Shown: positions 17,224 through 26,783 of the stretch, piece by piece | Position numbering within the stretch: the first letter of the stretch is position 1 | Layout: the number at the start of each line of letters is the position of its first letter | Source of the DNA: JAGFIY01 sp964499285 | GTDB lineage: Bacteria > Bacteroidota > Ignavibacteria > Ignavibacteriales > Melioribacteraceae | Direction of reading: 5' to 3' | Assembly (NCBI GenBank): GCA_964499285.1 | Contig: CAZCLA010000009.1 | Span: forward strand, 1 to 64,000 | DNA length: 64,000 bases | The notes under the pieces: model-generated | The model's database searches: none | The model's input: only the letters and a program-made list of their open reading frames with translations | What the model was told of the DNA's origin: nothing | Position numbers and translations under genes: made by a program

Positions 17224-17621
17224 CTTATTTCTTTTGGAGAATAATGGCTTATTAAAAATACTTCAATATGTAAATATTACTTATTAAATTTTCACGAACG
17301 TACGTTGAAAAATTTTGTGTTGCTTTACTAACAAAAGCGTTCCCACCGTATAGATTTAATTAATATGTTTTCACCCAACGATTAATCAACCAATTCTTTT
17401 CTTATTATCTTTCACTTTATAAGAAGACAAGGGGTTTGTTGAACACCATTAAATTTTGTTTTAATTTATATTTATCCCCTTTTGAGAGAGACACTTTGGC
17501 TAAGTGTTGTGCTTTCTTTTTCCACGTTGCCTTCTCCCAAGGAATAGTTTTCTCTTGAGTATTTTGTTTCATACGATCACAATTTCTTTTCCTCTTCTAT
17601 AAATAACCAAAAGGTGATGGA
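17224..17621. other. Intergenic region, about 400 bp
   Basis: No gene is visible. It contains a 10-bp palindrome AACGTACGTT near 17299 and a hairpin ACACTT-N5-AAGTGT at 17491-17507 followed by a T-rich stretch, a weak candidate terminator. The leader of the downstream propeller gene has AAAGGTGATGGA just before its ATG. Confidence 0.4.
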
Positions 17622-19862
17622 ATGAAAAAGAAAGTGTTATTAATTATCCTTATTACGTTATACTACTTTGCTCCAATATATCCGCAAAACTATCAGTGGC
17701 GAAACAACGGTCCGTTTATCGATTTAATAGCGAGTGCTATAACTTATTATTTTTCCGATCCCAATATGATGCTCGTTGGAGCAAACGGAGTTCTTTACAA
17801 ATCGACAAATGGGGGTGAAACTTGGTCATACTACTCTTTCTATGACGGAACACTAAAATGTATCCAAATCGATCCTAACAATAATAATATAGTCTACCTA
17901 GGGTTGGAGACCGGAATTATTAAAAGTGAAGACGACGGAAAAACCTGGCAGCAAACCGGACAGAACTCAGGTTATATCAACTCCATAGCGATCGATAAAA
18001 ATAATTCTAATATAATATTCATCGGCGCAGGGAAAAACGGTACAGTCTACACAGGTGAATTGACTGGAATTTTAAAAAGTACCGATGCCGGTCAAACTTG
18101 GAATCACGTATTTTCCAAACCAACCGATGGTGTAAATAATATTATTATTGATCATAACAACTCTTCGATAATACTTGCGGGAATGTCAACCCAAGTTGGA
18201 ACAGATTACCGGATGGATAAAACATTTTTGAAGAGCACTGATGCCGGAAATACTTGGAACGAGTATGATGTAACCACAAGTTGGTATTCAAGTTGTTATT
18301 CTCTTACTCAGTCTCCGGTAAACACAAATGACTTATATTGTATCTCCGTTAGTCCAGGAAATCATAAAGATGTCTACAGAAGCACAAACAAGGGGAATAC
18401 ATGGGAATCAATCTTCATCTATTATTTTGACGGACCGGTTCAGACTGTCATTACAGATCCGGAAAATGAAAATATTATTTACGCATACGGTGCCGACTTA
18501 GAAGACGAATTACGAGGCTTATATAAGAGCACGAACAAAGGAAATAGTTGGACAAAGTTACAGGGAAACATCCCTTCAAGTTTGCTCCATCTTATTCTCA
18601 ATCCGGATCAAAAATTTACAATGACAAGCTATAAGGGAATTTTTAAATCAAATTTCGGATCTAATTGGATCAAAAGTATCTGTAATGCTTATATCACCGA
18701 TATTACCGTTCATCCACAAGATGACAACATAGCTTTCGCCGCAGCCTGGGGAGAAAAAATATTCAAAACACTTGACGGGAACGGTACTTGGGAGTTGGAA
18801 AGCAGCGTATCAATAAACGATAAAATTATTGCCATCTCTCCTTCTGATCCGAATTATGTTTCAGCCTCAAGCGGCAGATATGTTCACAAAAGTACTGACG
18901 GCGGAAATACTTTTTCCAACCAATTTTATTCATTTATGAGCTGCGGAACATCACAATGCGATTCTTATCCGGAAGAAATGTTATACCATCCAAATAACTC
19001 AAACAATATAATAATAGGGACTTCAGGTACTGACGGAGTATTGGCAATGTCGAGCAACGGCGGCAGTGAATGGGGATTTATAAACTTCGCGGTATCATCT
19101 TTTGTCTTCAACCCGAACGATTATAATATGATTTTTGCAGGCTCAAAAAATAATGGTGGAGTGTATCGTATTGAAAATATTTGGACCACGACTTTAAATA
19201 TTGTTGATCTCACAGGGCAAACACCATTGGGAAATGTTAACGATATTGCAGCTACTGAAGGATTAATTCTTTTTTCTGCAACCGATAATGGACTCTGGAA
19301 ATTTGATCAAAGTACGTGGTCAAAATTAACTGGTTTGCCGGATGATAATTTTACGTCAGTTGAGCTGGATAAGTTTAATAATTTTCTTTATGCTGGAACA
19401 GAAAACAATGGTGTTTTTTTATCGACAAATCTTGGAAATACATGGAACGATTTTAACAATGGGCTAACAGATTTTTCTATTACAAAACTTGAGATGAGTA
19501 ATTCAGATCCTAATTTGCTTTACGCCGGGACTAAATATAGCGGAGTTTGGACTGTTGACCACTTTGTCGGCATCGAAAGTGATTACGAACAGCAGTTAAG
19601 TGAATATAAACTGAATCAAAACTACCCTAATCCCTTTAACCCATCAACTATTATAAGTTATCAAATTCCTGCAAATAGTTTTGTAAGACTCAAAGTGTTT
19701 GATCTGCTCGGAAGGGAAATTACTACACTGGTCGAAGAGTACCAAAGATCGGGCAGACATGAGATTACGTTTAATGCATCGCGTTTATCGAGCGGAGTTT
19801 ATATTTATAGATTAGAAGCAGGATGTTTTAGCGAAGAGCAGAAAATGGTTCTCTTAAAATAG
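17622..19862 (+). CDS. Secreted BNR/VPS10-type beta-propeller protein with T9SS sorting domain
   Basis: 746 residues. A signal peptide covers residues 1-21. The body consists of repeated 'STNGGETW'/'STDAGQTW'-type Asp-box units typical of BNR/VPS10 propellers (sialidase-like fold without recognisable catalytic residues). Residues about 665-746 form a type IX secretion C-terminal sorting domain: 'NYPNPFNPST', then 'LKVFDLLGREITTLV' and the ending 'KMVLLK'. It is therefore exported through the outer membrane and anchored or released. No other T9SS gene is in the window. Ligand unknown. Confidence 0.85.
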   Translation: MKKKVLLIILITLYYFAPIYPQNYQWRNNGPFIDLIASAITYYFSDPNMMLVGANGVLYKSTNGGETWSYYSFYDGTLKCIQIDPNNNNIVYLGLETGIIKSEDDGKTWQQTGQNSGYINSIAIDKNNSNIIFIGAGKNGTVYTGELTGILKSTDAGQTWNHVFSKPTDGVNNIIIDHNNSSIILAGMSTQVGTDYRMDKTFLKSTDAGNTWNEYDVTTSWYSSCYSLTQSPVNTNDLYCISVSPGNHKDVYRSTNKGNTWESIFIYYFDGPVQTVITDPENENIIYAYGADLEDELRGLYKSTNKGNSWTKLQGNIPSSLLHLILNPDQKFTMTSYKGIFKSNFGSNWIKSICNAYITDITVHPQDDNIAFAAAWGEKIFKTLDGNGTWELESSVSINDKIIAISPSDPNYVSASSGRYVHKSTDGGNTFSNQFYSFMSCGTSQCDSYPEEMLYHPNNSNNIIIGTSGTDGVLAMSSNGGSEWGFINFAVSSFVFNPNDYNMIFAGSKNNGGVYRIENIWTTTLNIVDLTGQTPLGNVNDIAATEGLILFSATDNGLWKFDQSTWSKLTGLPDDNFTSVELDKFNNFLYAGTENNGVFLSTNLGNTWNDFNNGLTDFSITKLEMSNSDPNLLYAGTKYSGVWTVDHFVGIESDYEQQLSEYKLNQNYPNPFNPSTIISYQIPANSFVRLKVFDLLGREITTLVEEYQRSGRHEITFNASRLSSGVYIYRLEAGCFSEEQKMVLLK

Positions 19863-19943
19863 CCTGTGCAAGTTCAGCAAATATTTATTTAACAATAGTA
19901 TTTAATCTTTTTTATCATTAGATCAATCTAAGTGAATCAAAAC

Positions 19944-19979
19944 AAAAAAGCCTCTGAGATATTTCTCAAAGGCTTTTTT
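19944..19979. terminator. Bidirectional terminator between convergent genes
   Basis: AAAAAAGCCT... pairs with ...AGGCTTTTTT, with inner TGAGA/TCTCA arms and a short AT loop. It has an A run on one side and a T run on the other, and lies between the propeller gene stop (19862) and the tricorn protease stop (19999), so it serves both strands. Confidence 0.9.
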
Positions 19980-19998
19980 CCATTACATCATATCGGAA

Positions 19999-22900
19999 TT
20001 ATTCTGAATCGATTTGTTTTAATAATTCATCAACTGCTGTCTTTAATTGAGGATCTTCATTTTTTACTTTTGAATCGGGATTGTTATCCACAATTATATC
20101 TGGAACCGCCGGCTGAAAATCCATGTTTGAATCATCAGCTTTTACGAACCAGCCGCGGAAAGGAAGCCGGATATAGGAACCATCAACCAATCCCTGACCA
20201 CCGGTTGAAATAACTGCACCGAAAGTAGGTGTACCAACAAGTGTTCCGATTCCCAAATTCTTATATGCATGTGAAAATATTTCCGCATTTGAATAACTGT
20301 TCTGATTGCAGAGTGTAATCGAAGGCTTAGTCCATGCCGCAAATGGAAGTCTTTCTCCAAGGGGATAGTAATCTCGGAATTTATCTTTTTCTTTTTCGAG
20401 ATTTTCTGCAGATCCGCGCGGGATGGTATAAGCGTGCTGTTTATAATTTAGAATAGTCATTAAGTAATCCGTAGTCCATCCTCCGCCGTTAAACCGAACG
20501 TCTATAACTAATCCATCTTTTCCGAGACCACTTGCTGTAAGTTCCCGTTCGAATTCCTCGAAACTAGGCATACTCATACCGCGAATATGAATATAACCAA
20601 GCTTTCCGTTTGAGTACTTATCAGTAAGCTGTCTTCTTTGCTCAACCCACTCATCATAAAGTTCGTTTCCTATGGAGGATGACGGACGAATAACAACTTC
20701 TCTTTCTTTACCGTCTGCTCCAGATACTCCAAGCAGCACTTGATCTTCACTCCTGCCTGTAAAGAGAGAATAGAAATTAGTTTTATTGTCAACGTTTATT
20801 CCGTTCACGGAATTTATTACATCCCCGACAAATAATTTGCTGTTAGATTTATCAGCCGGTGTATTCGGAACAACTCTAGTTACTTTGACACCATCCGACA
20901 CAGGTTCAACTTCAATCCCAAGCAATCCGGTTCTTTCCTTCTGAGTTTCCGCTCTGTCGGGAACGTTATAGAGACCCATATGGCTTGCATTTATCTGTCC
21001 GAGCATTTCGTTGTAAACTATCTGAAAATCCTGTTTTGTCGATGCTGCCATAGCCCATGGTTTATATTTCGACTTCAGTGCTTTGAAATCTCTTCCATGA
21101 AAATTGGGATCATAAAACATGAGGTCAAGAGCACGCCAAGCTTCTTCGAAAATCTGATTTTGTTCCGCAAAATAATCGATCGTCAGTTCGGCTTTGTAGG
21201 GCAGCTTTTCATCCTTTGATGATTTGATATCCAATCTGCTCAATGAACCGCGTGACTGCATGAAATAAAGATATTTTCCTTCCGGAGCAAGATAAAATGC
21301 ACGCGGACTTTTACCTCCGCCAATTACTTCTTTAAGTTCCGTGCCGTCCCATTTTATGCTGTACAGATCACTTCCTCTGTTGGTTTTGCTGTCACCGGTA
21401 AACAAAAATGTTTCCCCGTCGTTTGTAATCGCAAAACTTCCTTCGTCACCGGTCATTGAAGTAACTTGAGTCAATCTTCTATGAATGTTTTCAAAATCAA
21501 TTTGAATTGGTTTTACTTCGTCCTTTTTATCTCCCTCCTTATCGTCTTTCTTCTTATCTTTTTTATCCTCCTTTTTATCATCGTCCTTCAGTTTCCAATC
21601 TTCTTTTGTTTTTTCCCAATCCTCTTTTTTCAACCATACGAACCATATATCGTAGTTGCTGTTGTTGCGTGCGGATCGGAATCCGAGTTTTGAACCGTCC
21701 TTGCTCCAAAATGGAGAATAATCGCCTCGCGGATGCATTGAAACATTAACCGGATCCTTGCTTCCATCAACAGCATGAATATAAATTTCTGAATTGAAAT
21801 AAAGATCGGATAGTTGATAGGCTAACCATTTACTGTCCGGACTCCATGCAACACTGCCGGGGGTATCCCATCCGTCAAGAAGAGTAGTTTGATTGCCAAG
21901 TTTTCCTTCATCCGAAATATCTGCAACGATAAACGTTCCCCTTCCTTTTACGTATGCAATTTTTTTAAGATCGGGAGAGACTATCGGGTTGCTTTCCTCG
22001 TCATTCGTTTCAGTAATTCTAACCGTTTTATATTTGAATGTTTTGAACAAGTCGGGTTGATTAGAATCAGCAGAACGAATTAAGAACAAATCTTTCTGAC
22101 CATACTTATCCGAGACAAATAGCAAAGTAGAATCATTCAGAAAGGTTACCATCTGATCCCGCGAACCGGAATCATTCGTTAAGTTTTTGCTGCGGCTTTC
22201 GTCTTTATCAACTTCTTTAATGAAAACATCACCGCGAAGAATGAATGCAAGAAGTTTACCGTTTGGAGAAACTGCATATTCTTCCGCACCCGAAGTTTCC
22301 GATTTATGTTCAAAGGGATCAAATCTGTAATCTGCCGATATTTTTATATCGACTTTTTTCGGCGCTCCCCCATTTGTATTCATCATGTAAACATCTGTTT
22401 GTCTTGAGAAGGCAGCAGTCGATCCGTCCCGGCTGATTGAAAGATATCTTAATCCATCTTCTTTAAAGTCAGTAAGTTTTTCACTGTTCCCGATAAGATT
22501 ACCGTTATCATCAATCTTCAACCTGTGAACATTGTATATTCCGCTTTCTGCAGATATATAATAAATAGTTCTTGAATCGCCCCATTGCGGAAACCAATCG
22601 TGTCCGTTAAAATCCGTTACTTTTGAATATGTGTTATTTTGAGAATCGAAAATCCAAATATCATAATTTGCCGAACCTCGATATGCCTCTCTCGTGGTTC
22701 TGTAGCCTCTTACGTAAGCAGTGAACCTACCATCGGGACTAACTGATGCCATATCTCCGATTGCATCCAAAAATCTTTGCTCTGTGCCACCCGAAGCAGG
22801 CACAGAATAAACTTCACCGTTCCATTCGACTTGTCTGAACTCTCTATTAGTATCAAATATCAACAAATTATCGGAAGTAAAATCTGTTAGATTATCCGAT

Positions 22901-23235
22901 GCCGAATTGAAAGTTATCCTGGTTGATGCTCCTCCGGCGGCGGGTATCGTAAAAATGTCGCCGTTGCCGTAACGGTCGCTTGAAAAAGCTATTGTCGAAT
23001 TATCCGGGCTCCATTTCGGAAACCCTTCGTAGGCTTCGTGAATTGTTAAGCGCTGAGCACCGCTCCCATCTGAGTTCGAAACCCAAATATCCCCTTGAAA
23101 CGAAAAAGCCAATTTTGTTCCGTCAGAATTTAAGGCGGGATGTAAAACAAAAGGTGATTTGACTTGAGCTAAGAGAAAAGCAGAACTGAAGAGAAATGCG
23201 GTTATAAAAATTATTACTCTCTGCGTAGCTTTCAT
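19999..23235 (-). CDS. Tricorn-type S41 protease with PD40 propellers and PDZ domain
   Basis: 1078 residues, the length of archaeal tricorn. A signal peptide (residues 1-23) indicates export. About residues 28-620 are WD40-like PD40 repeats ('WSPDSKWLAYQ', 'PDGRFTAYVRG'). A Lys/Asp-rich linker (roughly 560-600) precedes a helical region, a PDZ domain (about 760-850) and a tail-specific-protease catalytic domain. The nucleophile is the serine near residue 982 in 'NSYSNAEIFSH'. The protein likely degrades peptides in the periplasm. GAGGAG precedes the ATG. Confidence 0.9.
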   Translation of the reverse strand: MKATQRVIIFITAFLFSSAFLLAQVKSPFVLHPALNSDGTKLAFSFQGDIWVSNSDGSGAQRLTIHEAYEGFPKWSPDNSTIAFSSDRYGNGDIFTIPAAGGASTRITFNSASDNLTDFTSDNLLIFDTNREFRQVEWNGEVYSVPASGGTEQRFLDAIGDMASVSPDGRFTAYVRGYRTTREAYRGSANYDIWIFDSQNNTYSKVTDFNGHDWFPQWGDSRTIYYISAESGIYNVHRLKIDDNGNLIGNSEKLTDFKEDGLRYLSISRDGSTAAFSRQTDVYMMNTNGGAPKKVDIKISADYRFDPFEHKSETSGAEEYAVSPNGKLLAFILRGDVFIKEVDKDESRSKNLTNDSGSRDQMVTFLNDSTLLFVSDKYGQKDLFLIRSADSNQPDLFKTFKYKTVRITETNDEESNPIVSPDLKKIAYVKGRGTFIVADISDEGKLGNQTTLLDGWDTPGSVAWSPDSKWLAYQLSDLYFNSEIYIHAVDGSKDPVNVSMHPRGDYSPFWSKDGSKLGFRSARNNSNYDIWFVWLKKEDWEKTKEDWKLKDDDKKEDKKDKKKDDKEGDKKDEVKPIQIDFENIHRRLTQVTSMTGDEGSFAITNDGETFLFTGDSKTNRGSDLYSIKWDGTELKEVIGGGKSPRAFYLAPEGKYLYFMQSRGSLSRLDIKSSKDEKLPYKAELTIDYFAEQNQIFEEAWRALDLMFYDPNFHGRDFKALKSKYKPWAMAASTKQDFQIVYNEMLGQINASHMGLYNVPDRAETQKERTGLLGIEVEPVSDGVKVTRVVPNTPADKSNSKLFVGDVINSVNGINVDNKTNFYSLFTGRSEDQVLLGVSGADGKEREVVIRPSSSIGNELYDEWVEQRRQLTDKYSNGKLGYIHIRGMSMPSFEEFERELTASGLGKDGLVIDVRFNGGGWTTDYLMTILNYKQHAYTIPRGSAENLEKEKDKFRDYYPLGERLPFAAWTKPSITLCNQNSYSNAEIFSHAYKNLGIGTLVGTPTFGAVISTGGQGLVDGSYIRLPFRGWFVKADDSNMDFQPAVPDIIVDNNPDSKVKNEDPQLKTAVDELLKQIDSE

Positions 23236-23373
23236 AAAACTCCTCTAATTATGAATTGAAATTATGTCCGGTAGTTTTTTTAGACGATTCGATGCGATGG
23301 AAGTTATCTAAATATTGAATTTTTTCAAAATATTTGAGGTAAGGTCAGTAGAATATTTTTCAAAAAAACTTTT

Positions 23374-23988
23374 CTATAAATTGATATTCAGTCCGATCAA
23401 GAAGTTAAACGCGTTAAAATTCGTCTTCGAAGTGTAATTTTCAATAGGCGCACTTATGTATGGGTTTCTTAATTCTGCAGTTAGTTTAGTTTGATATATA
23501 GAGTACCTAATTTCAATTTTTAAACTTACAATTCGGTCAAGATATGTGTGCATCCCTAATAAAAAATCGATGCCAAACCTATTTTCGAAATCAAAATTTT
23601 CCGGTTTCATATCATTAATTAATTCCGGATTTCCATTATTCAAAATATCGGTTGCAAGATAATATGATATCCCGCTGCCGATATAAGGACGAACTTTCAT
23701 CATCGACAAGAAGTAAATTCCCTGGATAAAAATTACTGAGGAAGTAGAGCTGAGATCCCGTAAGTTCTCGGTAGTCGGAGCATTTCCACAATGTTGAATT
23801 CTATAACCTGAGTGAAAGCCAAAATTTGATGTATCGAAATAAATTAGTCCGGATATCTCCGCTCCCACATTTGCTGTTGATCCTTTAACGCCGAATGCAA
23901 GCGATGGAGTGACTGTCAGATGTTGAGAGAAAAGCGATGATCCCGCAAAAATCATAAAAAACAAACAGCAACAAAACTTATGATCCAT
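23374..23988 (-). CDS. Putative outer-membrane beta-barrel protein
   Basis: 204 residues with a signal peptide (to about residue 21, 'SSLFSQH') and alternating hydrophobic/polar strands through to the final 'FLIGLNINL'. This is the pattern of a small eight- or ten-stranded outer-membrane barrel. I recognise no specific family. It lies just downstream of a second barrel-like gene on the same strand, 39 bp away. Confidence 0.5.
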   Translation of the reverse strand: MDHKFCCCLFFMIFAGSSLFSQHLTVTPSLAFGVKGSTANVGAEISGLIYFDTSNFGFHSGYRIQHCGNAPTTENLRDLSSTSSVIFIQGIYFLSMMKVRPYIGSGISYYLATDILNNGNPELINDMKPENFDFENRFGIDFLLGMHTYLDRIVSLKIEIRYSIYQTKLTAELRNPYISAPIENYTSKTNFNAFNFLIGLNINL

Positions 23989-24027
23989 CTCTTAGTGTCT
24001 CTTTATAGTTTCAAAATTACTTCGCCG

Positions 24028-24564
24028 TTATAAGTTAAAAACTAGTTTTACACCCGCAACTATATTGACCTTTGATTCATGTGTGCTTCCCTCAATGCGA
24101 TCGTTTATTTTTCTGAATGTATTTTTCACCGGGAATTCAAGATCAACTTGAACCCTTACTGCGCGGTAAAAATTATAATTTGCCGCAAGATTTATCATTA
24201 TTGTAGAAAAATTTTCATATGATCCCCACATCCCTCCCGAAAATTCAATTACAATGTTTTTGTGAAAATTGACACCGCCTAGAATCTGTATTTTTTCTTC
24301 AAGATCGGTGAACACTAGAATTGCCGCTTCCGGACCGTTATAATTATTACTGTTCCAGCTGAATCCACCGTTTAACTGAATTCCAGATTTTTGAAACAAA
24401 TAAATGTTCCAGCCGGCTTTTACCAAAGGTCCGATGGAAAATCCGTTTATCCACGTATTCATATTAGTTGAGCTGGAATTAAATCCAAAGTGAAGGTTGA
24501 TATTGTTTTGGGTATGAAGGGTTCCTGCTGAGACAAAAAATATTATCAGTAATATTTTTTTCAT
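24028..24564 (-). CDS. Putative outer-membrane beta-barrel protein
   Basis: 178 residues with a signal peptide (about residues 1-18). Repeated amphipathic strands rich in Gly, Asn and aromatics end in 'VAGVKLVFNL', as in porin-like barrels. It is followed closely on the same strand by another barrel-like gene (23374-23988), so the two may be co-expressed. Function unknown. Confidence 0.5.
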   Translation of the reverse strand: MKKILLIIFFVSAGTLHTQNNINLHFGFNSSSTNMNTWINGFSIGPLVKAGWNIYLFQKSGIQLNGGFSWNSNNYNGPEAAILVFTDLEEKIQILGGVNFHKNIVIEFSGGMWGSYENFSTIMINLAANYNFYRAVRVQVDLEFPVKNTFRKINDRIEGSTHESKVNIVAGVKLVFNL

Positions 24565-24638
24565 CGAATTACTCGATAGTAAAAAATCAAGATAAAGTTA
24601 AATATTAAACAGATAAAAATCAATTTATATAATGCAGA

Positions 24639-24678
24639 AAACCGGAGACTCAATTTCGGCTTCTTGAGAATCCGGTTT
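24639..24678. terminator. Stem-loop, possible terminator
   Basis: AAACCGGA (24639-24646) pairs with TCCGGTTT (24671-24678), with inner CTCAA/TTGAG arms. It lies downstream of the minus-strand gene ending at 24710. There is no clear T run on that strand, so it may instead be a processing or pausing hairpin. Confidence 0.5.
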
Positions 24679-24709
24679 CGCTTATAGGATAGTTGAGATG
24701 TTATGGATT

Positions 24710-25126
24710 TTAATTTACTGCAAGTATATGACCGTTCAATCGTTCGGATATCAACTTAAAAGCTGAAGCGGTATTTTCTCTATCGTCGAACTTAATATCA
24801 TTAAACCAATTATAGTGCTTATAATAAATGCTTGCGAGATAGGCTTTATATCTTATATTCGGCGAATCTCCGTTTATTATAAGCTTGTCGATTTGCTTTT
24901 CGATCTCGGATAAATTCCGTTCAGGAAAAGCATTCTTCAAAGTCAGCATAATAAAAAGTGCGGATTCTACCACTCCATCAATATTGTGGTTTAAAGCGGC
25001 TATACTTTTATTTATAAGTTGAGTATCCAATTCATTTTTCCCCTTCGGTTTTTGTGAAAAGATTACCGAGTTCATTGTTAATAATAACATCATTGCAACG
25101 ATTAATAAATTTTTTAAGCGTTTCAT
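24710..25126 (-). CDS. Secreted helical protein of unknown function
   Basis: 138 residues. The ATG at 25126 is chosen over the longer open frame (to 25195) because AAAGGTGAT lies directly before it and a clean signal peptide ('KNLLIVAMMLLLTMNSVIFSQ') follows at once. The mature part is predicted helical, about 110 residues, without cysteines or recognisable motifs. It stands alone between the two-component genes and the barrel genes. Confidence 0.5.
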   Translation of the reverse strand: MKRLKNLLIVAMMLLLTMNSVIFSQKPKGKNELDTQLINKSIAALNHNIDGVVESALFIMLTLKNAFPERNLSEIEKQIDKLIINGDSPNIRYKAYLASIYYKHYNWFNDIKFDDRENTASAFKLISERLNGHILAVN

Positions 25127-25364
25127 TTCATCACCTTTCGATTGTGAAATCATTTGAAATAAACAATTACAATGCCAAAACAGATTAAACCACATAAGTT
25201 GTTTGCTTCTAACAAGATAAAATTGAAGAACGTTCTCAAATGATTAGATTATGGGTGCAACAAAAAGGTTACACCGCAAGTGTTTTGTTTGATAAGTCGT
25301 TTGGATAAAACAGATTAACTAAAAAAAATCACGGTGTGGCGAAGGGAATAAATGTGGCACCCTT

Positions 25365-26783
25365 TTAATCATCGTCCTCTGAATTTTCTGAACGGCGAAG
25401 TCTATTGTTTAGTGCACGCCTCGTCAATCCAAGCAATACAGCGGCTTGTGTTTGATTCCCCTTAGTTCTTATAAGCGCTTCCTCTATGAGCATAGATTCT
25501 AATTCCTTCAAAGTAGGAAGAGTTTCCGGGAATTCAATTTCAGAAAGTTCAGACGAGGTTTCTTTACTGATTTCAATTCCTTCCATAATTTTTTCTTTGA
25601 TAGATGCAAGCGAAAGGATTCCAGCTTCGTGAATGCTTACTGCATCGTAAATTATTCCTTCAAGCTCTCTCACATTTCCCGGAAAAGTGTAACTCGAAAG
25701 CAATGTATATAGTTCTTTTGGCGGAGTTGGCTTTTTCTTTTTCAATTCTTCGGAGGCAGAGTTAAGGAAGTAATCGATCAATAACGGTATATCCTCTCTT
25801 CGTTCTTTAAGGGATGGAATATGAACGTGATGTGCTTTCAGTCGAAAGTAGAGATCCTTCCTGAACTTTCCTTCCTTTTGAAGCAGATCCAAGTTTTGAT
25901 GTGTTGCCGCAATAATTCTTGCATCAGTAAGTTTAGGTAAATCCGAACCGAGAGGATAGTACTTCCCCTCCTGAAGCAGACGGAGCATCTTAACTTGAGA
26001 TTCAATGCTGAGATCACCAATCTCATCCAAAAACAATGTCCCGGATTGTGCATGTTCAAGCAGACCTTTTCTTTCCTTATCCGCACCGGTAAACGCACCT
26101 TTTTGATGACCGAACAAAGCGTCGGCAAAAAGATTATCATCAACACCTGCAGCATTAAGCGCAACAAGATTGCCCTCCCGTTTACTTATTTTGTGAATTG
26201 CTTCGGCAATTAGCTCTTTACCCACGCCGGTTTCTCCTGTAATCAAAATAGGCAGATTGGTTTTTGAAACTGCTTCTATGTATTTAAAAATCCTCCTCAT
26301 AGATTTACTGCGTGTCATAATTTTTTCGAATGCTTCGGGAAATTCGAGTTGATCGTTCAGAATATAATTTCGCAACGTTGAATTTTCATTTCGCATTGAT
26401 TCAATATCAAGTCCTCGTTTTATAGTTGTTAGAAGACGAGTATCGCTAATCGGCTTAACAATATAATCGAATGCACCTTCTTTCATACAAGTTACAGCTT
26501 GCTCAACCTCGTTCACGGCGGTTACAATTATCACGGGAACTTCCGGATATCTCTCGACAATTTTTGGAAGTAATTCTCTGCCGGAAATGTACGGCATGTT
26601 TATATCGAGCAGGATCAAGGAATTTCTTTTTGTCTCCATCTGTTTTAACACCATTCTGCTGTCACTTAAGGTTTCAACATTATTTACTCCATTCGAAAGC
26701 AGTGTTACTTCGGCGCTGTGAAGAAAATTTTCTTCGTCATCAACGATTAGTATCGGAAACTCAGGCTTTTTTGTTTTACTCAT
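25365..26783 (-). CDS. Sigma54-dependent response regulator (NtrC family)
   Basis: 472 residues. The receiver domain (about 10-125) has acidic pocket Asp15-Asp16 and phosphoacceptor Asp60. The AAA+ domain (about 148-385) has Walker A 'GETGVGKE', the sigma54-contact loop 'GAFTGAD' and Walker B 'GTLFLDEIGDL'. A Fis-type helix-turn-helix lies near 435-465 ('GNQTQAAVLLGLTRRALNNRL'). Its start overlaps the stop of the upstream kinase gene (ATGA), so the pair is coupled. It activates transcription from sigma54 promoters; targets are unknown. Confidence 0.92.
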   Translation of the reverse strand: MSKTKKPEFPILIVDDEENFLHSAEVTLLSNGVNNVETLSDSRMVLKQMETKRNSLILLDINMPYISGRELLPKIVERYPEVPVIIVTAVNEVEQAVTCMKEGAFDYIVKPISDTRLLTTIKRGLDIESMRNENSTLRNYILNDQLEFPEAFEKIMTRSKSMRRIFKYIEAVSKTNLPILITGETGVGKELIAEAIHKISKREGNLVALNAAGVDDNLFADALFGHQKGAFTGADKERKGLLEHAQSGTLFLDEIGDLSIESQVKMLRLLQEGKYYPLGSDLPKLTDARIIAATHQNLDLLQKEGKFRKDLYFRLKAHHVHIPSLKERREDIPLLIDYFLNSASEELKKKKPTPPKELYTLLSSYTFPGNVRELEGIIYDAVSIHEAGILSLASIKEKIMEGIEISKETSSELSEIEFPETLPTLKELESMLIEEALIRTKGNQTQAAVLLGLTRRALNNRLRRSENSEDDD